Notes: generated by a model not told the origin, from the sequence alone. DNA of 62,529 bases from Halochromatium glycolicum (GCF_016584085.1 NZ_NRSJ01000027.1:1-62529), one strand, 5' to 3'. Positions 1 through 9,390 are shown, counted from the first letter of the stretch. Numbers and translations: made by a program.

Positions 1-130
1 TGAGGGGAGAACAAGCCAGCTTCATCAAAGCGTTGCTCTGCAGCGAGGCGTCCATGCGTCCAGAGATCTTCAATGCCGGTCTCCGTGTCTTGTCAGCTGC
101 CATCTCCGAGGATGGCGGGAATTGCTGGAC

Positions 131-178
131 CTCACCCTTCACCCTTCCCTCTTCCCTCTTCACCCTTCAAACTCCCCC
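131..178. repeat. Polypyrimidine tract at the 3' end of cobJ
   Basis: On the plus strand this stretch is almost purely C and T, built from repeats of CTTCACC and CTTCCCT. It spans the stop codon of cobJ, so on the coding strand it is a purine run encoding the last few residues. No function can be assigned; such tracts can form unusual DNA structures. Confidence 0.6.
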
Positions 179-1194
179 GGATACCAGCGCGGCGTATAGA
201 CCCAATGCCCGCCCTCCCGGCGCGGAACGGCACGGGTCTGCGACGAGCCGATGATGACCACGGTGCGCATATCGACCTGCTCCGGGTCGATGTCGGCGAG
301 GCGTTGCACCCGGATCGCTTCGTCGGGACGCCCGACATCGCGGCCGAGCACGACCGGCGTCTCCGGCGCTCGATATCGACGCAGGATCGCGAGCGCGTCG
401 AGGAACTGATGCGGCCGGGCGCGCGAGCGCGGGTTGTAGAGCGCGAGCACCAGATCGGCCTCGGCGGCGAGTGCGAGCCGCCGCTCGATCTGCGACCAGG
501 GCTTGAGATTGTCCGACAGTGACAGGGTGCAGAAATCATGACCGAGCGGCGCGCCGACCCTGGCCGCCGCGGCCTGGGCCGCCGAGATGCCGGGCAGGAT
601 CACCAGCTCGATGGCAGAACCACCGGCTGCAACACAGGCCTCTGCAATGCGATCCGCTTGAGGGACATCTGCCGCAAGTCCCGACCCGGCGTGATCGTCC
701 GCGGCTAGACCACCCGCTGCCGAGCCGATCGCCTTCTCCGCCGCGCCGGGCTCAGCGGGATCCTGTCCCGATGCGCCACCTGGCACCCGACTGGACTCAC
801 TCCGCGCCTCACCGCCAGGCGCAACGCCCGCCACGACTTGCCGATGCACGGCCTCGACCACCGCCGCGGCCATCGCGAAGATGCCGGGATCGCCGGAGGA
901 GACGACGACCACCCGGCGGCCGGCGGCGGCGAGCTGCAGGGCGTGGCGGGCGCGCTCCATCTCCTCGCGGTTGTCGGAGCCGTGCACGCGCTGCTCGGGG
1001 CGAAACGGCCCGGCCAGCGCGAGATAGGTCTGATAGCCGATGAGGTCGGTCGCCCGCTCCAGCTCCTCGCGCACCAGCGGAATCAGATACTCGCGCCCGC
1101 CCGGCCCGAGACCGACCACCGCAAGCCGGCCGCGCCCGTTGGCGGATGCGGTACCGTGGTTCGCGCTGTGGGACCTGTTCGTCGTCTCGCTCAT
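160..1194 (-). CDS. cobJ: Precorrin-3B C17-methyltransferase
   Basis: SAM-dependent methyltransferase that methylates C17 and drives ring contraction in cobalamin synthesis. Seen: glycine-rich N-terminal motif VVGLGPGG (residues 26-33), SGDPGIF (100-106), and the CobJ signature PGISAAQAAAARVGAPLGHD (201-220) followed by SLSDNLKPW. The start ATG at 1194 overlaps the cobI stop by 4 bp, which decides it over an upstream in-frame ATG. At 344 residues it is longer than the roughly 250 usual for the family; the excess is an Ala/Gly-rich segment at about residues 118-193, between the SGDPG motif and PGIS. Last gene of cobH-cobI-cobJ. Confidence 0.93.
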   Translation of the reverse strand: MSETTNRSHSANHGTASANGRGRLAVVGLGPGGREYLIPLVREELERATDLIGYQTYLALAGPFRPEQRVHGSDNREEMERARHALQLAAAGRRVVVVSSGDPGIFAMAAAVVEAVHRQVVAGVAPGGEARSESSRVPGGASGQDPAEPGAAEKAIGSAAGGLAADDHAGSGLAADVPQADRIAEACVAAGGSAIELVILPGISAAQAAAARVGAPLGHDFCTLSLSDNLKPWSQIERRLALAAEADLVLALYNPRSRARPHQFLDALAILRRYRAPETPVVLGRDVGRPDEAIRVQRLADIDPEQVDMRTVVIIGSSQTRAVPRREGGHWVYTPRWYPGEFEG

Positions 1195-2003
1195 GCGCGC
1201 TGCGCCTGCGCTTCTACCTCTTTGGCAGACGCGTCCGCCCCAGCTCCGGGCCAGCGCTCGCCTGGCAGCAGCACCATCGAGAAATAGGGCACGGTCGCCG
1301 GATCGATCTCGCTCAGCGGCCGGATGCATTCATCGGCCATGGTCGCGCGCTCGACATAACGGGCACGCGATGCCAGCCCAAGCGCCTCGAGTACGCCGCG
1401 CACCTTGGCGAAGTTGGTGCCGAGCTTCATGATCGCCGCCGCCTCTGCGCCGGCGAGCTGGCGCTTGAGCTCGGCCTCCGGCAGGGTGCCGGAGATCACC
1501 CGCAGGGTCTGGTCGCGATAGACCAGGGGCGTGCTCAGCGCCGAGGCACTCGCGACCACCGAGCAGACGCCGGGCACCACCTCGGTCTCGAAGCACCCGG
1601 CCAGGCGGTCGTGCAGGTACATGAAGGAGCCGTAGAACAGCGGATCGCCCTCGCACAGCGCGGCCACGTCCCGGCCGGCGTTCAGGTAGGCGGCGATGCG
1701 CCCGGCGCAATCATCGTAGAAGCGGCGAATGACCCCTTCGTAGTCGAACGGTGGCGGCGGCGGCCGGCCGGTGATGGGATAGATCAGCGGCAGCAATTCC
1801 TGCTCGGGCTGCAGCCAGGGCTCAACGCTGGCGAGGGCATTACCGCGCTTGCGGGGCCCGGCATAGTAGGCCACCACCGGCGCCGCGCGCAGATAGCGCA
1901 GGCCCTTGACCGTGATCAGCTCCGGGTCGCCAGGGCCGACGCCAAGCCCGATCAGCCGCCCCGGACGCGGGTCCTGCGCCTTGCGGTCGGCGCGGGCGTT
2001 CAT
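1191..2003 (-). CDS. cobI: Precorrin-2 C20-methyltransferase
   Basis: Methylates precorrin-2 at C20 to give precorrin-3A, committing it to the aerobic cobalamin route. Seen: tetrapyrrole methylase fold with GVGPGDPELITVKG starting near residue 21, a GDPLFYGSF motif and PGVCSVVASAS. The length of 270 residues is normal. The start at 2003 overlaps the cobH stop by 4 bp and the gene overlaps cobJ by 4 bp at its end, so all three are probably translationally coupled. Confident call; CbiL (anaerobic homologue) is the only close alternative, and CobJ and the CobL fusion beside it do not by themselves separate the two routes. Confidence 0.93.
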   Translation of the reverse strand: MNARADRKAQDPRPGRLIGLGVGPGDPELITVKGLRYLRAAPVVAYYAGPRKRGNALASVEPWLQPEQELLPLIYPITGRPPPPPFDYEGVIRRFYDDCAGRIAAYLNAGRDVAALCEGDPLFYGSFMYLHDRLAGCFETEVVPGVCSVVASASALSTPLVYRDQTLRVISGTLPEAELKRQLAGAEAAAIMKLGTNFAKVRGVLEALGLASRARYVERATMADECIRPLSEIDPATVPYFSMVLLPGERWPGAGADASAKEVEAQAQRA

Positions 2004-2626
2004 CGCTCCTCCCGCGCCAGCGCGTTGACCGCCGCTGCTGCCATCGCGCTGCCGCCGCGCCGTCCGCGCAGCGTGAGATAAGGGACGCCGCGACTGTCCT
2101 CGGCGAGCGCGGCCTTGGACTCGGCGGCGCCGACGAAGCCGACCGGGAAACCGAGGATCAAGGCCGGCCGCGGCGCGCCGGCATCGAGCAATTCCAGCAG
2201 TCGAAACAGCGCGGTCGGGGCGTTGCCGATGACCACCACCGCGCCGGCCAGGTACGCTCGCCACAGCTCCAGCGCGGCCGCGGTGCGGGTGTTGCCGAGC
2301 TGCGCCGCCAGCGCCGGCACCTGCGGATCATCAAGGGTGCAGAGGACCGGATTCTCAGCCGGTAAGCGAGCGCGGATCACGCCTTCGGCAACCATGCGGC
2401 TGTCGCACAGGATCGCCGCGCCAGCGGCCAGCGCCGCGCGCCCGGCATGGCCGGCCTCGGCGGAGAACAGCAGAGCGTCGGCCGCATCGGGCATGCCGCA
2501 GGCATGGACGACACGCACCGCGACGGACTCCAGATCGGCGGGGAAGCGTGCCAAGTCGGCCTCGGCGCGGATGATGGCGAAGGATTCGCGATAGATCGCG
2601 GCCCCGTCGCGGTTGTAGTCGAGCAT
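2000..2626 (-). CDS. cobH: Precorrin-8X methylmutase
   Basis: Moves the C11 methyl group to C12, turning precorrin-8X into hydrogenobyrinate (CobH/CbiC family). Seen: 208 residues; RVVHACGM with the catalytic histidine at position 41; CDSRMVAEG; and the C-terminal [13 protein letters not shown] substrate-binding segment. Start ATG at 2626: upstream in-frame ATGs would add about 80 Arg-rich residues with no family counterpart. First gene of the minus-strand trio; its stop overlaps the cobI start. Confidence 0.94.
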   Translation of the reverse strand: MLDYNRDGAAIYRESFAIIRAEADLARFPADLESVAVRVVHACGMPDAADALLFSAEAGHAGRAALAAGAAILCDSRMVAEGVIRARLPAENPVLCTLDDPQVPALAAQLGNTRTAAALELWRAYLAGAVVVIGNAPTALFRLLELLDAGAPRPALILGFPVGFVGAAESKAALAEDSRGVPYLTLRGRRGGSAMAAAAVNALAREER

Positions 2627-3073
2627 GGGCGGGTCTCTGACGGGCGGATTCAAGGGCTCGCTCCGGTGCGCGTCGGATCGGTGCGCGTCGGATCGGTCTG
2701 GCCTGACGCATCGAAGCCAACGCACGGTGGCGCAGCGAGCCGTCGCGATGGCTCGGATGCGCGCCATTCGATCCGACGCCAGCGAGGTCTCGCAGCGCTG
2801 CTGGCCAGGGCCGCGGAGCCAGGCGGCACCGCAGCCGACGCGACCGGAGCGGATGGCGATCAGATACGGCAATATACCGGCGGGCCATGGATTCGGCTAC
2901 CCGGTCCGCTCCGCGTGCATTGGCCTGTGCGATCCATTGCTGGCGCCCGTTGGCGATCCACACACCTTCCCTTTCTACCTTCATTTACCTTTGCGACCCG
3001 CCATGACCGCGATAACCTCTGCCCCTCCCTGTTCTTCGGCCAGGGTCTCGACCGCCGCGCCGGGCCGGTGCCC
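2627..3073. other. Divergent intergenic region between cobH and cobL
   Basis: 447 bp separate two divergent corrin-synthesis transcripts and must hold both promoters. It contains two perfect tandem copies of the 15-mer gtgcgcgtcggatcg at 2666-2695. I looked for a cobalamin riboswitch (B12 box and the surrounding conserved core) on both strands and did not find one. Long reading frames here have no recognisable protein sequence. Confidence 0.5.
2666..2695 (+). repeat. Tandem repeat, 15 bp x 2
   Basis: Two perfect adjacent copies of gtgcgcgtcggatcg. One of several 12-18 bp tandem repeats in this window. Confidence 0.9.
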
Positions 3074-4309
3074 ATGAGCCCTGAGCCCTGGCTGACCATC
3101 GTCGGCATCGGCGAGGATGGGCTGGCCGGTCTGGGTGCGGCCGCGCGCGACGCGATCGCCACGGCCGAGCTGCTGGTCGGCGGCGAGCGCCATCTGGGAA
3201 TGGTCCCGGCGCGCCCCGAGCAAGCACGCCAACCCTGGCCGAGCCCGTTCTCGCAGGCCTATGCCCTGCTGCGCGCCCAGCGCGGCCGCCGCGTCTGCGT
3301 GCTCGCCAGCGGCGATCCGATGTGCTATGGCGTCGGCAGCCGTCTCGCCGCCGACTACCCGGCCGCGGAGCTGCGGATCATCCCGGCACCCTCGTCATTG
3401 TCGTTGGCGGCGGCGCGCCTGGGCTGGGCACTGCAGACGACGCGCGTGCTGCCGGCGCACGGCCGCGCGCTGGCCCGGCTCAATCTGTACCTGGCCCCTG
3501 GCGCCCGGCTGCTGGTGATGTCGGCCGATGCCGAGACGCCGGCGCAGATCGCTGCGCTGCTGCGCGAGCGCGGCTTCGGCGCGAGCCGCCTGGTGGTGCT
3601 CGAGCGCCTCGGCGGCGCGCACGAGCGCCAGCACGAAGGGAACGCCGAAGGCTGGGATCGGGCACCGGGCGCGGCGCTGAACCTGGTCGCCATCGACTGC
3701 CGCGGCCGCGGTGAGCAGCGCCTGGCGCGGCGCGCCGGGCTCCCCGATGCCGCCTTCGCGCACGATGGTCAGCTCACCAAGCGCGATGTGCGCGCAGCGA
3801 CGCTCGCCCGCCTCGCGCCCCAGCCCGAGGAGCTGCTGTGGGACGTCGGCGCCGGCTGCGGCTCGATCGGTATCGAATGGATGCGCGCCGAGGCCGGCTG
3901 CCACGCCATCGCGATCGAGCCCAAGGCCGCGCGCCGGGCGCTGATCGCGCGCAACAGCGAGCGGCTCGGTGTGCCGGAGCTGCGCATCGTCGCCGGCGAG
4001 GCACCGGCGGCCCTCGCCGACCTGCCCGCGCCGGACGCGGTCTTCATCGGCGGCGGCCTGACCGCCGCCGGCGTCAGCAAGCACTGCTGGCAGGCATTGC
4101 GCCCGGGCGGGCGGCTCGTCGCCAACGCCGTCACCCTGCAGAGCGAGGCCGCACTGGTGGACCTGCGCGCGCGCATCGGCGGCGAGCTGACGCGCCTCTC
4201 GGTGGCCCAGGCCGCCCCGCTCGGCGGCTTCGATGGCTGGCGCCCGGCGATGCCGGTCACCTTGCTCGTGGCCGAGAAGCCGCTGACCGACGGCCCTTCT
4301 CGGTTATAG
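3074..4309 (+). CDS. cobL: Precorrin-6Y C5,15-methyltransferase (decarboxylating), CbiE-CbiT fusion
   Basis: Methylates C5 and C15 of precorrin-6Y and decarboxylates the C12 acetate side chain. Two domains are visible in 411 residues: an N-terminal CbiE-like tetrapyrrole methylase ([12 protein letters not shown] near residue 8, [11 protein letters not shown] near 80) and a C-terminal CbiT-like class I methyltransferase with SAM motif [16 protein letters not shown] near residue 253. No clear Shine-Dalgarno precedes ATG 3074; an in-frame GTG two codons upstream is an alternative. Its TAG stop lies inside the terminal repeat of the 95-bp element at 4304-4398, so insertion of that element probably set the present 3' end. 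Confidence 0.93.
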   Translation: MSPEPWLTIVGIGEDGLAGLGAAARDAIATAELLVGGERHLGMVPARPEQARQPWPSPFSQAYALLRAQRGRRVCVLASGDPMCYGVGSRLAADYPAAELRIIPAPSSLSLAAARLGWALQTTRVLPAHGRALARLNLYLAPGARLLVMSADAETPAQIAALLRERGFGASRLVVLERLGGAHERQHEGNAEGWDRAPGAALNLVAIDCRGRGEQRLARRAGLPDAAFAHDGQLTKRDVRAATLARLAPQPEELLWDVGAGCGSIGIEWMRAEAGCHAIAIEPKAARRALIARNSERLGVPELRIVAGEAPAALADLPAPDAVFIGGGLTAAGVSKHCWQALRPGGRLVANAVTLQSEAALVDLRARIGGELTRLSVAQAAPLGGFDGWRPAMPVTLLVAEKPLTDGPSRL

Positions 4310-4398
4310 CCCTCCGCCCTGACTTTCGGACAGGGTGAGCCCACCGGTGCTGTCTGTTGCTGCGCATTCTGTCCGGCGATCAGGCGGAATGGCTATAA
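4304..4398 (+). repeat. 95-bp palindromic MITE-like element, copy 1
   Basis: Bounded by TTATAGCC (4304-4311) and its exact inverse GGCTATAA (4391-4398). Further arm pairs inside are CCGC/GCGG, CTGA/TCAG and CGGACAG/CTGTCCG, so the strand can fold into one long hairpin. A second 95-bp copy in opposite orientation lies at 58694-58788 and matches along its whole length with scattered substitutions. No coding potential. The cobL stop codon is within the left terminus. Confidence 0.85.
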
Positions 4399-4424
4399 GA
4401 GTGCCTATTTGAAGATCGTTGCTC

Positions 4425-4451
4425 AGCGTTGACCGAGCTTAGCGTTGACCG
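4425..4451 (+). repeat. Short direct repeat AGCGTTGACCG x 2
   Basis: Two 11-bp copies separated by 5 bp. The motif resembles the CAGCGATTGACCG core of the dispersed 53-bp repeat at 56595 and 59070. Confidence 0.6.
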
Positions 4452-4574
4452 GTCCTCCCGCCCTCGCTACCCTCACGCTGGAGGTCGCCGTGGAGGGGCA
4501 GGAGCGCTTTAAGTTCCTGCGTGCAGTGTGATCGAGACCAACTATCCCGCAGCCACTTAATGAGGAAAACCTTG

Positions 4575-4754
4575 ATGAGATCACTGTTATTTTTGTTTGT
4601 GTTTGCCGTCGTGGTCGTAGGAATCTCCCTCTTCTTCAAAGGCCATGCCAACTCAGTGAACCTCCACCATATCTGTGACAAAGACGTTCCTTGGTACGAC
4701 GCAGTCTTCCTGGATGCAATCAAGGACAAGTCGGATTGCGAGAAATATCACTAG
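4575..4754 (+). CDS. Small single-pass membrane or secreted protein
   Basis: 59-residue protein that I do not recognise. It begins with a short basic stretch and a hydrophobic segment (residues about 3-20, LLFLFVFAVVVVGISLFF), followed by a polar tail holding two cysteines (in HHICDKD and KSDCEKY) that could form a disulfide outside the membrane. AGGA at 4563-4566 is well spaced from ATG 4575, which decides this start over the ATG at 4560. It is alone between two palindromic elements, and its base composition is lower in GC than its neighbours, suggesting acquired DNA. Confidence 0.5.
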   Translation: MRSLLFLFVFAVVVVGISLFFKGHANSVNLHHICDKDVPWYDAVFLDAIKDKSDCEKYH

Positions 4755-5324
4755 CTCGTTAGAGCCATCCAACCTAATGCGAGCACTGACCCCTTTGATT
4801 CTGGCAGCAGTGATGCAGGATAACCAAAAGGGTCTGTACGGATATCGGTACGGTTGACTAGACAAAGGCCCTGCCAGGATAGCCCCCATAGATCAAGATC
4901 AGGCGAGCAAGCGAGCAATATCAGTATTCCTGCAGGCTAGGCGCTCGTTCTGATAGGGCCTTTTCGCCCGTCGAGGTCACGGCAACTGCGGCCCGAACAC
5001 GGTCGCTGATACCGCGACCTCAGTGGCGTTCACAGCCGTCAGCAGCATGGATGCTGCACCAGCCAAGCGCCGCCTCAAACCATACCGCTGCCGGTTCGCC
5101 AACGTGCAGCCGCTGGCGCAAGCCCTTCCCCACCGTCAGGCCTTCAGCGGCCGCGTAAGAGTCGCCGAGCACGATCGCGCATCGAGCGCCCCTCCTGCCC
5201 TTGCCGAACCTAGAGGCAGCAGAGCGTGAAGGATCGCGCAGAATTCCAGGGGACCGACCAACTAGACTGCAACCAATGCGAACGCGTCGTTCGCATGTGT
5301 TTTGTCTATCCTGGAGGTCTGTCC
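4755..5324. other. Intergenic region upstream of the P-type ATPase
   Basis: 570 bp with no supportable gene on either strand. It holds the inverted-repeat element at 4864-4963 and, at its end, the GGAGG ribosome-binding site (5313-5317) of the ATPase gene. A leading in-frame extension of the ATPase reading frame from 5226 has no family counterpart. Confidence 0.5.
4864..4963 (+). repeat. Second inverted-repeat element family, copy 1
   Basis: Ends AAAGGCCCT (4864-4872) and AGGGCCTTT (4955-4963) are exact inverses. The right part (GGCTAGGCG then TTCTGATAGGGC) matches the inverse complement of the element at 45580-45666, so the two appear to be diverged copies of one palindromic family. No coding potential. 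Confidence 0.6.
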
Positions 5325-8063
5325 GTGCTTTGGTACCAGCTTGCTCCCGAGGGTGTGATGTCCGCTCTCGGTACGAATGAACAAGGACTTTCGTCGAACG
5401 AGGCAACCACACGACAAGCCACCGCGGGCGAGAACGTCATCAGCGTCAGGAAGACGCCCGCATGGCTTCGATTCCTCAAGCAGTTCAAGGACCCGATGTC
5501 TGTGATCCTGCTCGCGACAGCCATCGTGACAGGAATGCTGACCGTATTCGGCGCCCACCTGCTCCCTGACACGCTGGTCATCCTGTCGGTCGTCGTGCTC
5601 AACGCCTGCGTCGGCTACTACCTCGAAGGCAAGGCCGAGAACGCGATCGAAGCGCTCAAGTCCATGATGGTCCCGGAATGCATGGTGCGACGGGATGGCG
5701 GGCTGCTGCGGATTCCATCGAAGGATCTGGTGCCTGGCGACATCGTCGAGCTCGAAGGCGGAGACAAGATCCCCGCTGACGTTCGCTTCATTCGGCTGCA
5801 CAACGCCCAGGTGGACGAATCGTCGCTGACCGGTGAATCGGTGCCTGTCACCAAGAACACGGACCTGATCGAAGGGGAGAATGTGGTTCCCGGCGATCAG
5901 AAGAACATGGGGTTCTCGGGGACCTATCTGACCCAGGGCACGGCGAAGGCCGTCGTGGTCGAGATCGGCGACAACACCGTATTCGGTCAGATCGCCGGCA
6001 TGGTCAAGGCATCAGCGGCCCATGCGACACCGCTGCAGCGCAAGCTCGGCCGCTTCATCAAGACGCTGATCATCGCGATCATGAGTATCGGCGCGGTGAA
6101 CTTCGTGTCTGGGATCATGCTCGGCTACGCGATCTCGTACAGCCTCCTCGGCGCGATCTCGCTGATTGTCGCGGCCATCCCGGAAATGCTCCCGGCGCTC
6201 GTGACAGCGGTGCTGGCCAAATCAAGCAATGCGATGGCGAAGCAGAACGCGATCGTCTCCAATCTGCCCGCTGCCGAGACGCTTGGCGCAACCTCGGTGA
6301 TCTGCTCCGACAAGACCGGCACGCTCACCGAGAACCGGATGACGGTCACCAATGCCTTCACGGCCGGACAGGGTTTCGAGGTCTCAGGGGTTGGATATGA
6401 CGTAACAGGCCATTTCTCCCGGGACGGCGCCCGGACCGATCCGGACACGAATCCATCACTGCGGCGGCTGCTCGAGGTCGGCTTCTTCTGCAACAACGCC
6501 CACCTCAGCGACGAGGGCAAGAGTATCGGTGACCCGACCGAGATCGCGTTGATGATCGCTGGGGCCAAGGCGCATCTCAACAAGGACCAGGTACGGCGTA
6601 TCGAGGAGATCCCGTTCGATTCGGCGACGAAGTACATGGCAGTGCTCGCCGATTGCAACGGGGAGCGCTACATCTTCGTCAAAGGGGCGCCAGAGATCGT
6701 CCTCGAGATGTGCTCCCGGACGACCGATCCACAGGGCAATGAGCAGCCCTTGCAGAGTGACGAATACGTCGAGGCCGCGAAAGGCTTCGCTCGGCAGGCG
6801 CTGCGGACGCTCGGCTTCGCGTTCAAGCGCGTCGCGCCAGATCATGCCGACCTACTCCATCAGGATCTGCATGATCTCAGCTTCGCCGGGCTGCAGGGCA
6901 TGATCGATCCGCCCAAGGACAGTGCCATCCAAGCGGTCGCCAACTGCAAATCGGCTGGGATTCGCACCGTCATGGTCACCGGAGACCATCCGTTGACCGC
7001 GCAGGCCGTTGCTAAGCAGCTGGGCATTCCAGCCCACCGGGTGTTATCAGGTACCGAGCTGAACGAGATCGATCAGCGCGCCTTACAGCAGGAGGTCGAA
7101 GAGGTCTCGGTGTTTGCCCGCGTCGCTCCGGAGCACAAACAGCAGATCGCCGAAGCGCTGCAAGCCAATGGCCATGTCGTGGCGATGACGGGCGACGGCG
7201 TCAACGACGCCCCGGCGCTCAAGCAGGCCGACATCGGTGTCGCAATGGGTCGGGAAGGGACCGAGGTCGCCCGGCAAGCCGCCGACATGGTGCTCGCGGA
7301 CGACAATTTCGCGACCATCGTCACTGCGGTCGAAGAGGGTCGGCACGCCTGGCGAAACCTGCAGAAGGCGATCCTCTACACGCTGCCGACGAATGCTGCT
7401 CAGGCCCTATTGATCATGGGCGCGATCCTGATGGCGGCATTCGTTCCGATCTTTGGGGAGCGGTTCGTGCTCGAGCCGATCCAGATCCTCTGGATCAACC
7501 TGCTCGATTCGCTGCTGCTGACATTGCCGCTAATGATGGAGCCGAAGGAGCGCGGCCTGCTGTCGCAGCCACCGCGGGATGCGAAGGCCAACATCATCGA
7601 CCTGCTGTTCATTCAGCGCGTGATCCTGATCGGCACCGCCATCTCGATCCCCGGCTTCTTGGTCTATCACTATTTCGGGTCTCCGGCGATCGTCGATGGT
7701 CAGGTCGTTGATCCGCTGCTGCTGACGCAGGCCCAAACGGCGGCCTTCTGGGCGATCCTGTTCGCGCATTTTGGCTATGTCTTCTCAGCGCGCTCGATCC
7801 ATCGGTCGGTGTTCACCTTCAGCCCCTTCAGTAATCGATGGCTATTGGCCGGAGTCGTCGCCAGCATCTCCATCCGCCTGATCCCGACCTTCGTCCCGGC
7901 GACATCGAGCTGGTTCAAGACCGAGGATTTCCCGATCGAATGGTGGCCGCTGATCCTTGCCTGCTTCCTGCCGAGCTTGATCGCGATCGAGGGCGACAAA
8001 TACCTCCGTCAGAAGCGGAGCTACAACACCGCAGCGATCGCTAGCGCCGAGCAAAAGGCCTGA
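5325..8063 (+). CDS. P-type cation-transporting ATPase (type II, Ca2+/Mg2+-like)
   Basis: Membrane ATPase that pumps a cation using an aspartyl-phosphate intermediate. Seen in 912 residues: N-terminal cation-ATPase domain (WYQLAPEGV, GLSSNEA), actuator motif LTGES (168-172), phosphorylation site CSDKTGTLTEN with Asp329, and hinge MTGDGVNDAP near 621-630. The start is GTG 5325, set by GGAGG 7 bp upstream and because it keeps the whole N domain; ATG 5358 would cut it. The membrane-four motif reads PEMLP (286-290), as in MgtA-type Mg2+ pumps, whereas Ca2+ pumps of the PMR1 type have PEGLP, so the ion is uncertain. The HMA2-domain gene follows on the other strand. Confidence 0.92.
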   Translation: MLWYQLAPEGVMSALGTNEQGLSSNEATTRQATAGENVISVRKTPAWLRFLKQFKDPMSVILLATAIVTGMLTVFGAHLLPDTLVILSVVVLNACVGYYLEGKAENAIEALKSMMVPECMVRRDGGLLRIPSKDLVPGDIVELEGGDKIPADVRFIRLHNAQVDESSLTGESVPVTKNTDLIEGENVVPGDQKNMGFSGTYLTQGTAKAVVVEIGDNTVFGQIAGMVKASAAHATPLQRKLGRFIKTLIIAIMSIGAVNFVSGIMLGYAISYSLLGAISLIVAAIPEMLPALVTAVLAKSSNAMAKQNAIVSNLPAAETLGATSVICSDKTGTLTENRMTVTNAFTAGQGFEVSGVGYDVTGHFSRDGARTDPDTNPSLRRLLEVGFFCNNAHLSDEGKSIGDPTEIALMIAGAKAHLNKDQVRRIEEIPFDSATKYMAVLADCNGERYIFVKGAPEIVLEMCSRTTDPQGNEQPLQSDEYVEAAKGFARQALRTLGFAFKRVAPDHADLLHQDLHDLSFAGLQGMIDPPKDSAIQAVANCKSAGIRTVMVTGDHPLTAQAVAKQLGIPAHRVLSGTELNEIDQRALQQEVEEVSVFARVAPEHKQQIAEALQANGHVVAMTGDGVNDAPALKQADIGVAMGREGTEVARQAADMVLADDNFATIVTAVEEGRHAWRNLQKAILYTLPTNAAQALLIMGAILMAAFVPIFGERFVLEPIQILWINLLDSLLLTLPLMMEPKERGLLSQPPRDAKANIIDLLFIQRVILIGTAISIPGFLVYHYFGSPAIVDGQVVDPLLLTQAQTAAFWAILFAHFGYVFSARSIHRSVFTFSPFSNRWLLAGVVASISIRLIPTFVPATSSWFKTEDFPIEWWPLILACFLPSLIAIEGDKYLRQKRSYNTAAIASAEQKA

Positions 8064-8199
8064 GCAGGCTTCTCCCCCGGCAATGCGCGGTGCCCGCCTC
8101 TCGGGCATCGCGCGCGATGACGCCGCCGACCATCAGGCTTGCGGCCGATTGCACCAGCACATTCAGGCCGCGGCGGAGCAACCCGGTATCAACCCGATA

Positions 8200-8985
8200 T
8201 CAACCGGCGACACCGATATCGCGCACGGGTTGACGAAGGCGCTGCCAGAGGTCGCCCGGCCGCAAGGCCTTCAAGAGGCGGGTCAGTCCAGCCCGCTGCC
8301 GGGCGCATTCGCGCCACCAGCAGCGCAGCGAGAACCGAATCATTCTGCTCGTCAGGTACCGGTTCAGGTCGCACAGCCAACAGCTCGATTCGACCGGAGC
8401 CACCTCAGGATGCACGCGATCCTGATGCCGGCGGCCCGGATTCGAGGCCGCTGTTCGCTGCCGGCTCAGGTCGGCGAGCGGCCAAGTCAGGGTCAGCCCT
8501 CTCCTTGCCGGTAACTGGCGTACGGATTCATCATGGCGGGGATGCCGGAGGGTGCTCGGATGCCGATGCCTGGGTGGACCCGTCGGAGCATCAGCGCTGA
8601 GCAGTTCATCGAGCAAGTCGGAGACACGCCTGTGCAGGGCTGCTTCGTTCAGTGTCGCCGGCCTGTACTGAATGATGATGCTGCCTCGAGAAACGCCTGA
8701 ACGTACCGACTCGATCGCAGGATCGAGTTCGAGTGTCCCGACCAAGCGTCGCGCAAGATGGGGATCATCGTACAAGGCCGGCACGGACAGGCGTAGGCGC
8801 CCGGAGATGTGATGCCGTACCCGTACCGGCCAAGCTTGCGGCGATCTGGGCCGCCCCGCCCATTGTGCTTTCCTCGCTTCGGCTTGAACTGGGCCTGACG
8901 CCGCTGCGTGCGACCGGAAGACGACCGGGGCGGGGCTAGGTGGTGGCGACAATCTCTTCAGTGACGGTAAGGATGCGTTGAACAT
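8200..8985 (-). CDS. HMA2 (heavy-metal-associated) domain protein
   Basis: About 261 residues with a recognisable HMA2-like domain at roughly 54-108: RVRHHISGRLRLSVPAL, then a predicted ferredoxin-like fold ending SIIIQYRP. The classic CxxC metal-binding pair is absent, as is usual in HMA2. The C-terminal part is Arg-rich with several Trp and no clear match. The start is uncertain: 8985 (MFNAS) and 9063 are both possible and neither has a strong Shine-Dalgarno. It converges on the P-type ATPase gene, and HMA2 proteins are often encoded near metal ATPases, so a shared role is plausible but not shown. Confidence 0.6.
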   Translation of the reverse strand: MFNASLPSLKRLSPPPSPAPVVFRSHAAASGPVQAEARKAQWAGRPRSPQAWPVRVRHHISGRLRLSVPALYDDPHLARRLVGTLELDPAIESVRSGVSRGSIIIQYRPATLNEAALHRRVSDLLDELLSADAPTGPPRHRHPSTLRHPRHDESVRQLPARRGLTLTWPLADLSRQRTAASNPGRRHQDRVHPEVAPVESSCWLCDLNRYLTSRMIRFSLRCWWRECARQRAGLTRLLKALRPGDLWQRLRQPVRDIGVAG

Positions 8986-9390
8986 GCTGGATCTCGGGCT
9001 GGCGGATGGTAGCGGGCAAGGAGCGGCGCCTTTCGTGATCACTTTATTAAGAACGCTTCTCATAAGCAACCGCTTTGAAGCGCAGCAGAGGCATGGAAAG
9101 GCCGCCCAGCCGGAGCGATCCACGGGCCGAGTACAGACCACGCACTGAGTACAGAAACCACGATGCCGTGGCTGCTTTGGCGGGCCATCTTCAGGGAAAA
9201 GCGTCCGGCCCCTGCCCTCCCGGACAGGGATCAGGCCTCATCGCAAGACGGTGGAGACTGACGCCGCAGCTGGCAGGGTCCTGGCGAGAAACCCGGAAAC
9301 GATCAAAGAAATGCGATTCACTCTCATTTTTGTTGCAATGACAAATGATAATGCGTAGGATTCAAGCTCTGTCATCGAACGGAGGTAGCC
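8986..9390. other. Divergent intergenic region between the HMA2 gene and hemP
   Basis: 405 bp without a supportable gene. The right end is AT-rich and holds the putative Fur site and hemP ribosome-binding site. Nothing else recognised. Confidence 0.4.
9335..9353 (+). promoter_or_regulatory. Candidate Fur box upstream of hemP
   Basis: gcaatgacaaatgataatg reads as three loose NAT(A/T)AT-type hexamers and resembles the 19-bp Fur consensus. It is 38 bp before the hemP ATG in an AT-rich patch. hemP-type genes are typically iron-repressed, which supports the call. Confidence 0.5.

Noticed and set aside
2627..3073. Cobalamin riboswitch upstream of the cob genes
   Set aside because: Looked for the conserved B12 box and core on both strands; no convincing match.
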